Assembly: GCA_041752455.1 (NCBI GenBank)
Contig: JBGSWL010000006.1
Coordinates: 1 to 12,648, forward strand
Length of the DNA stretch: 12,648 bases
DNA from: JBGSWL01 sp041752455
Lineage (GTDB): Bacteria > Pseudomonadota > Alphaproteobacteria > Rhizobiales > Rhizobiaceae
Reading direction: 5' to 3'
Both the position numbers and the translations under genes were made by a program. Position 1 is the stretch's first letter; every line of letters begins with the position of its first letter. Of this stretch, positions 1 to 6,623 are shown one piece after another. The notes beneath the pieces are model-generated. The model saw nothing but the letters and a program-made list of their open reading frames with translations. It did no database searches and was not told the DNA's origin.

Positions 1-1
1 G

Positions 2-655
2 GGCTATGACACGGAAACCTGGTTCCTCAGCCCCGGCTGGCCGGGCGAATATCCGCCGGGCTTTGCCGTGCTTGACGCGGATGTGAAGGTGCCCGCCCGG
101 GCGCGCCCGAACCCGACCGATCCGCAGGACGTGTCCTGCCTCTTGCCGCAATACGCCAATTACCAGCTGTGGAATAATACCCGCACCGAGGAAGACGATC
201 TCGAATATTTCGTGGCGACCAAGAAAGTGCCGGTCACGGTGCTGGAAGATGCGGAAATCGAGTTCGTCGGCGATGCCGGCATCGAGAAGCTCGCCCTGAA
301 GAAAGGCGATGTGCTGACCTACCTGCGCTATATCGGCGAAGGGTTCACCGTTCTGTCGTTCAACGGCAAGGAATTCGACATCAACGAGGGCGAGCTGTCG
401 AATGTCACCGACATTGGCGCCACCTCGCTGGAAGAAGACCTCTGGGTGCGCGTCGCGTGCCTGGGTGGCAAGCAGGGCTGGCTGCTGTTCGATGAAGTCA
501 TCGAGGAGAAGGGTGTCTACCCCTCGCCGATCACCGGCTATGGCGACGCGGCCGATATCGAACCCGGCGACGTGGACACCGTGCGCGAAGCGATCGCCAC
601 GGATGCCTACGGTGTGAACGCGACCGATCAGGAAATCATTCCGCCGTCGGAGTAA
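2..655 (+). CDS. C-terminal part of an uncharacterised protein (5' end outside window)
   Basis: The frame is open from the left edge to a TAA stop, giving 217 visible residues; the true start lies upstream, and an internal GTG at 68 is not a convincing start because the same frame is open before it. I do not recognise the family. The visible part is acidic and soluble, with no membrane segment. It has two cysteines (about residues 46 and 153 of the visible part) that could pair if the protein is exported. A stretch near residues 148-165 (WVRVACLGGKQGWLLFDEV) resembles the last strands of a bacterial SH3-like fold, where a 'GxxGWLxxxxV' pattern is usual. That similarity is by eye and weak. Codon use matches the neighbours. 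It converges with nadE, so the two are not co-transcribed. Confidence 0.75.
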   Translation, partial: GYDTETWFLSPGWPGEYPPGFAVLDADVKVPARARPNPTDPQDVSCLLPQYANYQLWNNTRTEEDDLEYFVATKKVPVTVLEDAEIEFVGDAGIEKLALKKGDVLTYLRYIGEGFTVLSFNGKEFDINEGELSNVTDIGATSLEEDLWVRVACLGGKQGWLLFDEVIEEKGVYPSPITGYGDAADIEPGDVDTVREAIATDAYGVNATDQEIIPPSE

Positions 656-663
656 TAGGGCTG

Positions 664-689
664 GGTTTTGGGCTCAAGAGGCCCCAACC
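664..689. terminator. Possible bidirectional terminator hairpin between convergent genes
   Basis: The 41-base gap between the convergent stops of the plus-strand gene and nadE holds an imperfect dyad: GGTT and GGGC on the left pair with GCCC and AACC on the right. There is a small internal bulge and a 7-base loop. No clear T-run follows on either strand, so the call rests on position and pairing only. Confidence 0.35.
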
Positions 690-696
690 TGACGAC

Positions 697-2367
697 TCAA
701 TCATCCCTGAAACGGTTCGTGATCGGATAGCGCCGGTCTCGCCCGAAATTCTTCCGCGTGATCTTGACGCCGGGCGCCGATTGGCGGCGCTTGTACTCGG
801 CCAGATACAGAAGGTGTTCGATCCGGTGCACGAGGTCACGGTCATGGCCGCGTGCGACGATGGCATCAACGCCCATTTCGTTTTCGACAAGGCATTCGAG
901 AATGTCATCGAGCACCGGATAGGGCGGCAGGGAATCCTGGTCGGTCTGGTCCGGGCGAAGTTCCGCCGACGGCGCCTTGTCGATGATCGATTGCGGGATG
1001 ACGAGACCGGTCGGCCCGAGCGCGCCGGGCGGCGTATGGGTGTTGCGCCAGCGCGCCAGAGCGTAGACCTGCATCTTGTAGAGGTCCTTGATCGGGTTGA
1101 ACCCGCCATTCATGTCGCCATAAAGCGTCGCATAGCCGACGCTCATCTCGCTCTTGTTGCCGGTTGTGACAACCATCGAGCCGAACTTGTTGGAGATCGC
1201 CATCAGCACTGTGCCGCGCGTGCGGCTCTGCAGGTTTTCCTCGGTGATGCCTTCATTGGTGCCGTGGAACATGTCCGACAGCGCCGAAAGGAACCCGTCG
1301 ACCGGCGCATGGATCGGCACGATGTCGTAGCGGCAGCCGAGCAGGCGCGCGCATTCCTCGGCATCGGTGAACGAGGCCTTGGATGTGTAAGTATACGGCA
1401 GCATGACACAGCGGACGCGCTCTTCCCCCAGCGCATCTACGGCAAGCGCGGCGCAGATCGCCGAATCGATGCCGCCGGACATGCCGAGCACCACCGACTT
1501 GAAGCCGTTCTTGTTGACGTAGTCGCGCAGGCCCAACATGCAGGCGCGATAGTCAGCCTCCTCAGCTTCCGGCAGGCGCGACATCGGCCCGCCGGTGCAG
1601 TGCCAGCCGGCATCCGTGCGCCGCCAATGCGAGACCATGACCTGATCTTCGAACTGGCTCATCTGGAAAGCGAGCGACCGGTCGGCGTTGAAGGCAAAGC
1701 TCGCCCCGTCGAACACCAGTTCATCCTGCCCGCCAAGCTGGTTGGCATAGATCAGCGGCAGGTCGGTCTCGATCACTTGGCGGATGACGACCTGGTGGCG
1801 CCGGTCCGTCTTGCCGCGATAATAGGGCGAGCCGTTCGGTGAGATCAGGATCTCCGCGCCGCTTTCGGCAAGCGTCTCACAGACGCCAAGGTCACCCCAA
1901 ATGTCCTCGCAGATCGGAATGCCGATGCGAACGCCGCGAAAGCCGACCGGTCCGGGCATAGGCCCGTCGTCGAAGACCCGCTTTTCGTCGAACTCGCCAT
2001 AGTTCGGCAGGTCAACCTTGTAGCGCTCAGCGGTGATCACGCCGCCGTCCAGCACCATGACCGCATTGTAGCGCTTGCCAGAACGCGCCAGCGGAAGCCC
2101 GATGATGACGCCGGGCCCGCCATCAGCCGTGTCGGCGGCAAGGTTTTCGGCAGAGCGTTCGCACGCGGCCAGAAACGCCGGCTTCATGACCAGATCTTCC
2201 GGCGGATAGCCGGAGAGAAACAGCTCGGTGAAAACGATCAGGTCAGCGCCATGGCGGGCCGCATCGGCGCGCGCCTCGCGCGCCTTGGCGAGGTTGCCGG
2301 CAATGTCGCCGACGACCGGATTGAGCTGGGCAATTGCAATGCGAAGGCTGTCGGGTGCTGCGGTCAT
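697..2367 (-). CDS. nadE: Glutamine-dependent NAD+ synthetase NadE
   Basis: A 556-residue protein that makes NAD+ from deamido-NAD+ and ATP, using ammonia released from glutamine, in the cytoplasm. The N-terminal half (about 1-265) is a nitrilase-type glutaminase. Its Glu-Lys-Cys triad is visible as E48 (in FTELFLSGYPP), K117 (in RYKVDLPNYGEF) and C153 (in IPICEDIWG). The C-terminal half (about 275-556) is the synthetase, with the PP-loop SGGIDS at 297-302 and the conserved TTGNKSE near 401-407. Length is normal for the two-domain form. The ATG start agrees with the family N terminus (RIAIAQLNPVVGD). The ribosome-binding site is poor (only TTGGA directly before ATG). It lies 55 bases after the hemerythrin-like gene on the same strand, so co-transcription is possible but not shown. 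Confidence 0.97.
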   Translation of the reverse strand: MTAAPDSLRIAIAQLNPVVGDIAGNLAKAREARADAARHGADLIVFTELFLSGYPPEDLVMKPAFLAACERSAENLAADTADGGPGVIIGLPLARSGKRYNAVMVLDGGVITAERYKVDLPNYGEFDEKRVFDDGPMPGPVGFRGVRIGIPICEDIWGDLGVCETLAESGAEILISPNGSPYYRGKTDRRHQVVIRQVIETDLPLIYANQLGGQDELVFDGASFAFNADRSLAFQMSQFEDQVMVSHWRRTDAGWHCTGGPMSRLPEAEEADYRACMLGLRDYVNKNGFKSVVLGMSGGIDSAICAALAVDALGEERVRCVMLPYTYTSKASFTDAEECARLLGCRYDIVPIHAPVDGFLSALSDMFHGTNEGITEENLQSRTRGTVLMAISNKFGSMVVTTGNKSEMSVGYATLYGDMNGGFNPIKDLYKMQVYALARWRNTHTPPGALGPTGLVIPQSIIDKAPSAELRPDQTDQDSLPPYPVLDDILECLVENEMGVDAIVARGHDRDLVHRIEHLLYLAEYKRRQSAPGVKITRKNFGRDRRYPITNRFRDD

Positions 2368-2395
2368 TCCAACCGATTAGCGCGCGCCGCGAGCG

Positions 2396-2409
2396 CTGGC
2401 AATTGCCGG
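2396..2409. repeat. Short dyad between the HHE gene and nadE
   Basis: The 55-base gap between these two minus-strand genes contains GGCAATTGCC as a perfect 10-base palindrome, extended by one G:T and one C:G position to 14 bases. It could be a weak binding site ahead of nadE or chance. Nothing else in the gap looks like a promoter. Confidence 0.3.
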
Positions 2410-2422
2410 AAAAGTCGCGTTT

Positions 2423-3013
2423 TCAGTGAAGGCCAAGCGTGTCTTCGCCCCGGTCGAGGATCACCGGAACGATCAGGTCTTCCTCGTCCGCCAGATGCCG
2501 CGTCAGCATGGTGATGAGCCGCTCCGAATGGTCGCCATGGGCATCCGCCGCGCGCCGCGCCGCATCGCGCCCCTCGCCCAGCAACGACAGGAACGCATTG
2601 GCGCTATGGGCATGGGCTTCCAGCGCCTCGTGGATGACGTGATGATCGGCATCGAGAAGATCAAAGCCGCGTACAAGGCGGCTTTCCGCCTGCCGGAACA
2701 CCGGAAAATAGTGCTCGTCCTCGATGTGGTGGTGGCCGTGCAGTTGCTGCAGGAAAAACCGCAGCCGCGGCACGAAGAACTGGGCGAAGGGCTGCGCTTC
2801 CTGCCGCCCTTCCCGGTAGTCGCCAAGGCTCTGGCCGAGCGTTGCGCCAAGCTCGCGGAACATGTCGTGCCGTTTCAGCCAGAACTTCGCGGTTTCGCCG
2901 AGATTGGCATGGCTTTGCCAGCCCTCGCGCGGATAGCGCGCAACGAGCACGCGCAGGTCCTCCGGCAGACCGGAGCGGGCCGAAAGCGAAAGGTCGAGGT
3001 CGGAATCAGCCAC
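2423..3013 (-). CDS. Hemerythrin HHE cation-binding domain protein
   Basis: A 196-residue, almost wholly helical soluble protein. The His/Glu pattern of the hemerythrin four-helix fold is visible: H49 (KRHDMF), a HHH-IEDEH cluster at 94-101 followed by YFP, DADHH..H at 122-128, and H173 with DEEDLIVP at 176-182. Proteins of this family bind a non-haem di-iron centre and are linked to oxygen, nitric oxide or iron-sulfur repair chemistry; which of these applies here cannot be read from the sequence. The start is GTG at 3013: an in-frame TGA lies only 24 bases upstream and no ATG lies between, while AGAGGG sits about 14 bases ahead. It starts 44 bases after the GFA stop and ends 55 bases before nadE, which suggests one transcript. 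Confidence 0.88.
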   Translation of the reverse strand: MADSDLDLSLSARSGLPEDLRVLVARYPREGWQSHANLGETAKFWLKRHDMFRELGATLGQSLGDYREGRQEAQPFAQFFVPRLRFFLQQLHGHHHIEDEHYFPVFRQAESRLVRGFDLLDADHHVIHEALEAHAHSANAFLSLLGEGRDAARRAADAHGDHSERLITMLTRHLADEEDLIVPVILDRGEDTLGLH

Positions 3014-3057
3014 GGTTTTCGGTTTCCCTCTGGCGTTTCATGAATAGTGCGGTTGTC

Positions 3058-3444
3058 TCAGCCACCCTGTGCGAACTGCGGCAGGCCATCATCAATTGTG
3101 TAGTAGTCGCCCTTGTCGGCGACGAATATGTGCCGGCTTGCCGCAAGGCCGGTCGGTTTGTCAAAGGCCCCGGCCCAGATCGACGTTGAGGTTGATCCTG
3201 CCGCCTTCCAGAACAGGTTCGAGCCGCAGGTTGCGCAAAAGCCGCGCCGTGCTCCAGGGCTCGCCGCATACCAGGTGATGTGCTCTGCGCCGTCGATGGA
3301 CATGTCGCTGTCCTGCGCGGCCGTCGCAGCAACAAAGTGGTCAGTCTGGCGGCGGCACTGCGTGCAGTGACAATAGATCACCTCGCGAAGCGGACCGGCG
3401 ACCGTGATCGATATCTGTCCGCAGAGACAAGAGGCGCGGTGCAT
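3058..3444 (-). CDS. GFA family glutathione-dependent formaldehyde-activating-type protein
   Basis: A 128-residue zinc protein of the Gfa/Mss4-like fold. The zinc ligands are in place: C6 and C8 (CLC), C25, C27 and C30 (CHCTQC), and C70 and C73 (FCATCGS). Gfa accelerates condensation of formaldehyde with glutathione in Paracoccus, but many paralogues have unproven substrates, so only the family is certain. The frame stays open to an ATG at 3597, but that 51-residue extension is encoded by intergenic palindromes (reading LVLRQAQDE and VILGLRPEDD). The ATG at 3444 has a strong GGGGGAG eight or so bases ahead and gives the normal family length, so I chose it. A downstream hemerythrin-like gene follows after 44 bases. 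Confidence 0.92.
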   Translation of the reverse strand: MHRASCLCGQISITVAGPLREVIYCHCTQCRRQTDHFVAATAAQDSDMSIDGAEHITWYAASPGARRGFCATCGSNLFWKAAGSTSTSIWAGAFDKPTGLAASRHIFVADKGDYYTIDDGLPQFAQGG

Positions 3445-3480
3445 GTTTTCTCCCCCATCCTGGTTTTCTCCCTCATCCTG
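3445..3480. repeat. 18-base tandem duplication carrying the GFA ribosome-binding site
   Basis: Positions 3445-3462 and 3463-3480 are two copies of the same 18-base unit differing at one base (C versus T at unit position 11). Read on the minus strand, each copy carries a purine-rich Shine-Dalgarno-like stretch (GGGGGAG in the copy next to the GFA start, GAGGGAG in the outer copy). The outer copy runs into the dispersed repeat that starts at 3472. Confidence 0.85.
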
Positions 3481-3498
3481 AGCTTGTCGAAGGACGAG
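3472..3498. repeat. Dispersed alphaproteobacterial repeat of the CTGAGCTTGTCGAAGGA type
   Basis: The core TCATCCTGAGCTTGTCGAAG followed by GACGAG is an imperfect palindrome. From general knowledge, near-identical sequences are scattered between genes in many alphaproteobacterial genomes and give spurious translations such as LVLRQAQDE. One copy is seen here, so the dispersed nature is known from the family and not from this window. Confidence 0.75.
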
Positions 3499-3524
3499 CG
3501 TGAACGTCGGCAGGTCCGCATGGG

Positions 3525-3556
3525 CGTCATCCTCGGGACGGAGCCCGAGGATGACG
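3525..3556. repeat. Perfect 13-base inverted repeat (dispersed palindrome type)
   Basis: CGTCATCCTCGGG (3525-3537) and CCCGAGGATGACG (3544-3556) are exact reverse complements around a 6-base loop. This is the second palindrome class typical of Rhizobiales intergenic DNA, with translations such as VILGLRPEDD. It lies 47 bases after the dioxygenase stop in the direction of transcription, so its RNA would form a very stable hairpin and could attenuate read-through into the GFA gene. No T-run follows. Confidence 0.85.
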
Positions 3557-3603
3557 AAGCCCCAGAAACTGGCGATGCGCACCGCCAAAAACGACATGGC
3601 CCG

Positions 3604-4401
3604 TCAGTGAAACACCCAGCTGTCCCAGGCAAACATGCCGTATTGGCGCGACGCATGGGCAAGCTCGGGCTCCGCATCGGCCCCTCCTGCACCAAGGGCG
3701 AAAAAGAACGGCATGAAATGTTCGTCGGTCGGATGGTTTTCCGCAACGAAGGGCGCCTGCCGGGTCCAATCCAGCAGCGCGGCGGTGTCGCCGGCACGCA
3801 CCTTGTCGGCGATCCATGCGGTAAAGGCATCGACCTTGGCGCCCATCTGCGGGTCCGTCGAGATACCGTGCCGCATCGCGCCAAACACCGCACGAAGGTT
3901 GTGGGTGATGTGCCCGCTGCCGATCAGCAACACGCCGTCCTCGCGCAGCGGCGCAAGCGCCTTTCCGACGGCAAAATGCCATGCGGCATCGCGCGACGGA
4001 TCGATCGACACCTGGACAACCGGGATATTGGCCATCGGCCAGCCGAGGATCAGCGGGTTCCAGGCACCATGGTCGTAGCCGCGCCGTGCGATGCGCTTGG
4101 GAGAAAGACCGGCATCCGACAGGAGCGTGACGATCCTTTCCGCCAATACCGGATCGCCCGGTGCCCGATAGACCATCTGGTAAAGTTCTGCGGGAAAGCC
4201 GCCGAAATCATAGATCATTGCCGGCGCCGGATCGGTGACGACCGAAACGCCGTCGGTTTCAAAATGCGCCGACATGATGACGATGGCGCGGGGTCGCGGC
4301 AGGCGGGTTCCGAGGCTGGACAGATAGTCACGCGCCTCGGACGGATCGATCACGACGTTCGGTCCGCCGTGGGAGACAAACAGGCTGGGTATGCGGGTCA
4401 T
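3604..4401 (-). CDS. DODA-type extradiol aromatic ring-opening dioxygenase (LigB/YgiD family)
   Basis: A 265-residue class III extradiol dioxygenase that would open catechol-type rings with a mononuclear metal centre. Visible family marks are SHGGP at 10-14 (H11), MSAHFE at 43-48 (H46), GYDHGAW at 108-114 (H111), GSGHITHN at 161-168 and ENHPTDEHF at 221-229 (H223, H228). H11, H46 and the C-terminal His pair are the expected metal or active-site residues. The closest characterised relatives act on DOPA, but the physiological substrate in bacteria is generally unclear. The open frame extends 69 codons further up to 4608 over the intergenic gap and the end of the DAHP synthase gene; the ATG at 4401 has AAGGGG seven bases ahead and begins exactly at the conserved N terminus, so it is preferred. 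Confidence 0.93.
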   Translation of the reverse strand: MTRIPSLFVSHGGPNVVIDPSEARDYLSSLGTRLPRPRAIVIMSAHFETDGVSVVTDPAPAMIYDFGGFPAELYQMVYRAPGDPVLAERIVTLLSDAGLSPKRIARRGYDHGAWNPLILGWPMANIPVVQVSIDPSRDAAWHFAVGKALAPLREDGVLLIGSGHITHNLRAVFGAMRHGISTDPQMGAKVDAFTAWIADKVRAGDTAALLDWTRQAPFVAENHPTDEHFMPFFFALGAGGADAEPELAHASRQYGMFAWDSWVFH

Positions 4402-4457
4402 GTAACACCCCTTTCGACGACCCTGAGATGGCCATCGACGAGCGTTCACCGCAAGCC

Positions 4458-4485
4458 CTATAGCGACGACATTACGTTCGTCATT
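4458..4485 (-). promoter_or_regulatory. Candidate housekeeping promoter for the dioxygenase gene
   Basis: Reading the minus strand, AATGAC (4480-4485) and CTATAG (4458-4463) are separated by 16 bases. They compare with the rhizobial consensus CTTGAC-N17-CTATAT at 4 of 6 and 5 of 6 positions. It sits about 57 bases ahead of the chosen ATG. The match is modest and the call is by eye. Confidence 0.35.
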
Positions 4486-4489
4486 CGTG

Positions 4490-4518
4490 AACGGGGCGGC
4501 AAGGCTTGCCACCCCGTT
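4490..4518. terminator. Hairpin after the DAHP synthase gene
   Basis: AACGGGG (4490-4496) pairs with CCCCGTT (4512-4518), and inside it GGCAA pairs with TTGCC around a GGC loop; only one C/A mismatch interrupts the 12-pair stem. It begins 4 bases after the minus-strand stop of the DAHP synthase gene, the place expected for its terminator. The T-rich tail (TTTGTTT) is on the plus-strand side, so on the minus strand it is a hairpin without a U-run. Confidence 0.65.
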
Positions 4519-4522
4519 TGTT

Positions 4523-5893
4523 TCACTCGGCAGCAAGCTTTTGGGCGGAACGGCCGTGCTTGAGCCGTTCCGCCACGAGGAACGCCAATTCCAGCGACTG
4601 GTCCGCATTCAGGCGCGGGTCGCAATGGGTGTGGTAGCGATCCGACAACTGCGCCTCGGTCACGGCGCGCGCGCCGCCCATGCACTCGGTGACATCCTTG
4701 CCGGTCATTTCGACATGGATGCCTCCCGGATAGGTGCCTTCGCTGTCGTGCACGTCAAAGAACGAATTGACCTCGCCGAGCACGTAGTCGAACGGCCGCG
4801 TCTTGTAGCCGTTGGCGGTGATCGTGTTGCCATGCATCGGATCGCAGGACCACACCACTTTCTTGCCTTCGCGCTCGACCGCGCGGATCAGCGCCGGCAG
4901 GTGCTTTTCCACCTTGTCGTGGCCAAAGCGGGCAATCAGCGTCAACCGGCCCGGCTCATTGTGCGGGTTCAGCGTGTCGATCAGGTTCAGCATGTCGTCG
5001 GGATCGAGCGACGGGCCGCACTTCAGGCCGATCGGGTTCTTGACGCCGCGGCAATATTCGACATGGGCATGGTCGTGCTGGCGGGTGCGATCACCGATCC
5101 AGATCATGTGGCCGGACGTGGAATACCAATCGCCGGACGTTGAATCGACGCGGGTCATCGCCTCCTCGTAGCCGAGCAGCAGCGCCTCGTGCGAGGTGTA
5201 GAAATCGGTCTCGCGCAACCGCGCATATTGGTCAGACGTGATGCCGATCGAGGCCATGAAGTTGATGGTCTCGGTGATCCGCTCGGCGAGCTTTTCATAG
5301 CGCGCGCCCTGCGGGCTGTCCTTGACGAAGCCGAGCATCCACTGGTGCACATTGTCGAGGCGCGCATAACCACCCTGCGCAAAGGCGCGCAGCAGGTTCA
5401 GCGTCGCCGCCGACTGACGGTAGGCCATGATCTGACGCTCAGGGTCGGGAATGCGCGAGACTTCGTCGAATTCGGTGCCGTTGATGATGTCGCCGCGATA
5501 GGTCGGCAGTTCGATGCCGTCGCGCGTTTCCGTGTCGGACGAGCGCGGCTTGGCGAACTGGCCGGCAATGCGGCCGACCTTGACCACGGGCTTGGCCGAG
5601 CCGAACGTCAGGACGATCGCCATCTGCAGGAACACGCGGAAGAAGTCGCGGATGTTGTCGGCGCCATGCTCGGCAAAGCTTTCGGCGCAATCGCCGCCCT
5701 GCAGCAGGAAGGCTTCGCCATTGGCGACCTTGGCCAGCGCTGCGGTCAAGTTGCGCGCTTCACCGGCAAACACCAGCGGCGGATAGGACCGCAACTGCTG
5801 CTCGGTCTGGCGCAGCTTTTCTGCGTCCGGATAGAACGGAACCTGCTTGATCGGTTTGCTGCGCCAGCTGTCGGGTGTCCAGTTTTCTGCCAT
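4523..5893 (-). CDS. aroG: Class II 3-deoxy-7-phosphoheptulonate (DAHP) synthase
   Basis: A 456-residue enzyme that condenses phosphoenolpyruvate with erythrose 4-phosphate, the first step of the shikimate pathway. It is the plant-type (class II) form also found in Mycobacterium, unlike E. coli AroFGH. The metal ligands known from the mycobacterial enzyme fall at matching places: C69 (in QGGDCAESF), H354 (in DPMHGN), E395 (in HVEMTG) and D425 (in THCDPRLN). The frame also has an ATG at 5914, seven codons upstream. I prefer 5893 because relatives begin with M-A-(E/Q)-N-W-T-P, but neither site has a good Shine-Dalgarno, so 5914 remains possible. Gene names differ between species (aroG or aroF). 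A promoter with an embedded palindrome lies upstream and a hairpin follows the stop. Confidence 0.97.
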   Translation of the reverse strand: MAENWTPDSWRSKPIKQVPFYPDAEKLRQTEQQLRSYPPLVFAGEARNLTAALAKVANGEAFLLQGGDCAESFAEHGADNIRDFFRVFLQMAIVLTFGSAKPVVKVGRIAGQFAKPRSSDTETRDGIELPTYRGDIINGTEFDEVSRIPDPERQIMAYRQSAATLNLLRAFAQGGYARLDNVHQWMLGFVKDSPQGARYEKLAERITETINFMASIGITSDQYARLRETDFYTSHEALLLGYEEAMTRVDSTSGDWYSTSGHMIWIGDRTRQHDHAHVEYCRGVKNPIGLKCGPSLDPDDMLNLIDTLNPHNEPGRLTLIARFGHDKVEKHLPALIRAVEREGKKVVWSCDPMHGNTITANGYKTRPFDYVLGEVNSFFDVHDSEGTYPGGIHVEMTGKDVTECMGGARAVTEAQLSDRYHTHCDPRLNADQSLELAFLVAERLKHGRSAQKLAAE

Positions 5894-5942
5894 GGCTGTC
5901 TGCCTGTCTGTCATTGTCGATCAAAAACGTTGGTGCGCGCCC

Positions 5943-5972
5943 CTATAGAGCAGACAGGCGCCGCCTGTCACC
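5943..5972 (-). promoter_or_regulatory. Candidate promoter of the DAHP synthase gene
   Basis: On the minus strand GTGACA (5967-5972, 5 of 6 to TTGACA) is followed after 17 bases by CTATAG (5943-5948). The distance to the likely start codon is about 50-ish bases. The spacer is almost entirely filled by the GACAGGC/GCCTGTC palindrome described separately. Confidence 0.45.
5953..5969. promoter_or_regulatory. Perfect 7+3+7 palindrome: operator or terminator
   Basis: GACAGGC (5953-5959) and GCCTGTC (5963-5969) are exact inverted repeats around GCC. The dyad lies 16 bases after the stop of the cyclotransferase-like gene and within the spacer of the candidate DAHP synthase promoter. It could be a terminator stem (no U-run) or a repressor operator; position alone does not decide. 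Confidence 0.55.
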
Positions 5973-5984
5973 CCGCAATTGAGG

Positions 5985-6620
5985 TCAGGGCAATTGCTGC
6001 ACGAAAGTGCAATCCGTCAGAAGCCCATCGAACAATTCACGCTCGCCGGGCGCCAGCGACACGGCCCGCGGGTAGCGCGGAGCGTCCCGGTCCGTCAGGA
6101 TCGGCGTCTCGCGTCCGGCTGTCTCTTCAATGAACCGGCGCACACCCGCTTCGCCGTAGTTCAGGTGATAGCCCTGCAGGACCGCATCCAGATAGCTTTG
6201 CAGGATCGCATGGCGTTGGTGCGGCCGGAACGGCCGGTTGCCTTCGTAGATGTAGACCGGGCAATTCACCGGCACCGGATGTTCGCATCGCACACCGTCG
6301 AGGTTCAGCCGGTGGCGCGTGTAACCGGCCTCCCTCTGGTCGAGCGCGGGCAGATTGGCCACATGGTCGAAGACCAGCAGGCCGTGCAGCCATGTGTCAG
6401 GCGCGCCGTCCGGGCTGGATGACAGGAGCGAGATGGGGTCGGGATGATCGTCCGGGCGCCCCTGCCAGCGCCTCTGCCAGCCATGCACGGATGCGCGTGC
6501 ATAGCCGGTGATCTCGGTGCGATGGGTATAGGGATTGACCAGCGACCCGTAGCCGAAATAGGCGATCGCCTCGCCTGCCTGCGCGAGGGCCGAAAGCCTG
6601 TCACGCGCCGCGGCGTCCAT
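5985..6620 (-). CDS. Gamma-glutamylcyclotransferase-like protein
   Basis: A 211-residue cytoplasmic protein of the GGCT/AIG2-like fold. Its N terminus has the substrate-binding loop YFGYGSLVNP (21-30, YGSL at 24-27), and E97 in LDQREAGYTRHR sits where the catalytic acid/base of the family is expected. A VYIYEGN strand near 122-128 also fits. Such enzymes release 5-oxoproline from gamma-glutamyl amino acids or, in the ChaC branch, from glutathione; which substrate is used here is not decidable by eye. The ATG lies 3 bases beyond the stop of gor, so the two are almost certainly translated from one mRNA, supporting a glutathione-related job. The C-terminal part (about 150-211) does not show a motif I recognise. 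Confidence 0.85.
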   Translation of the reverse strand: MDAAARDRLSALAQAGEAIAYFGYGSLVNPYTHRTEITGYARASVHGWQRRWQGRPDDHPDPISLLSSSPDGAPDTWLHGLLVFDHVANLPALDQREAGYTRHRLNLDGVRCEHPVPVNCPVYIYEGNRPFRPHQRHAILQSYLDAVLQGYHLNYGEAGVRRFIEETAGRETPILTDRDAPRYPRAVSLAPGERELFDGLLTDCTFVQQLP

Positions 6621-6623
6621 GCC

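Noticed and set aside
781..1842. 353-codon plus-strand open frame opposite nadE
   Set aside because: It is antisense to a fully recognised nadE, lacks a recognisable domain and has the Arg/His/Ala-rich make-up of a shadow frame in high-GC DNA.
3472..3556. CRISPR or insertion-sequence remnant
   Set aside because: The repeats are of two unrelated kinds, not regularly spaced, with no transposase, target-site duplication or cas gene nearby.
3445..3597. N-terminal extension of the GFA protein from an ATG at 3597
   Set aside because: The 51 extra residues are translations of intergenic palindromes and a tandem repeat, and the internal ATG has the strong Shine-Dalgarno and family-typical start.
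4402..4608. N-terminal extension of the dioxygenase from a start at 4608
   Set aside because: It would run through the DAHP synthase terminator hairpin and into its coding end, and the family N terminus begins at 4401.
5189..6133. 314-codon plus-strand open frame opposite the DAHP synthase gene
   Set aside because: It is antisense to a gene with all active-site residues present and crosses its promoter and part of the next gene.
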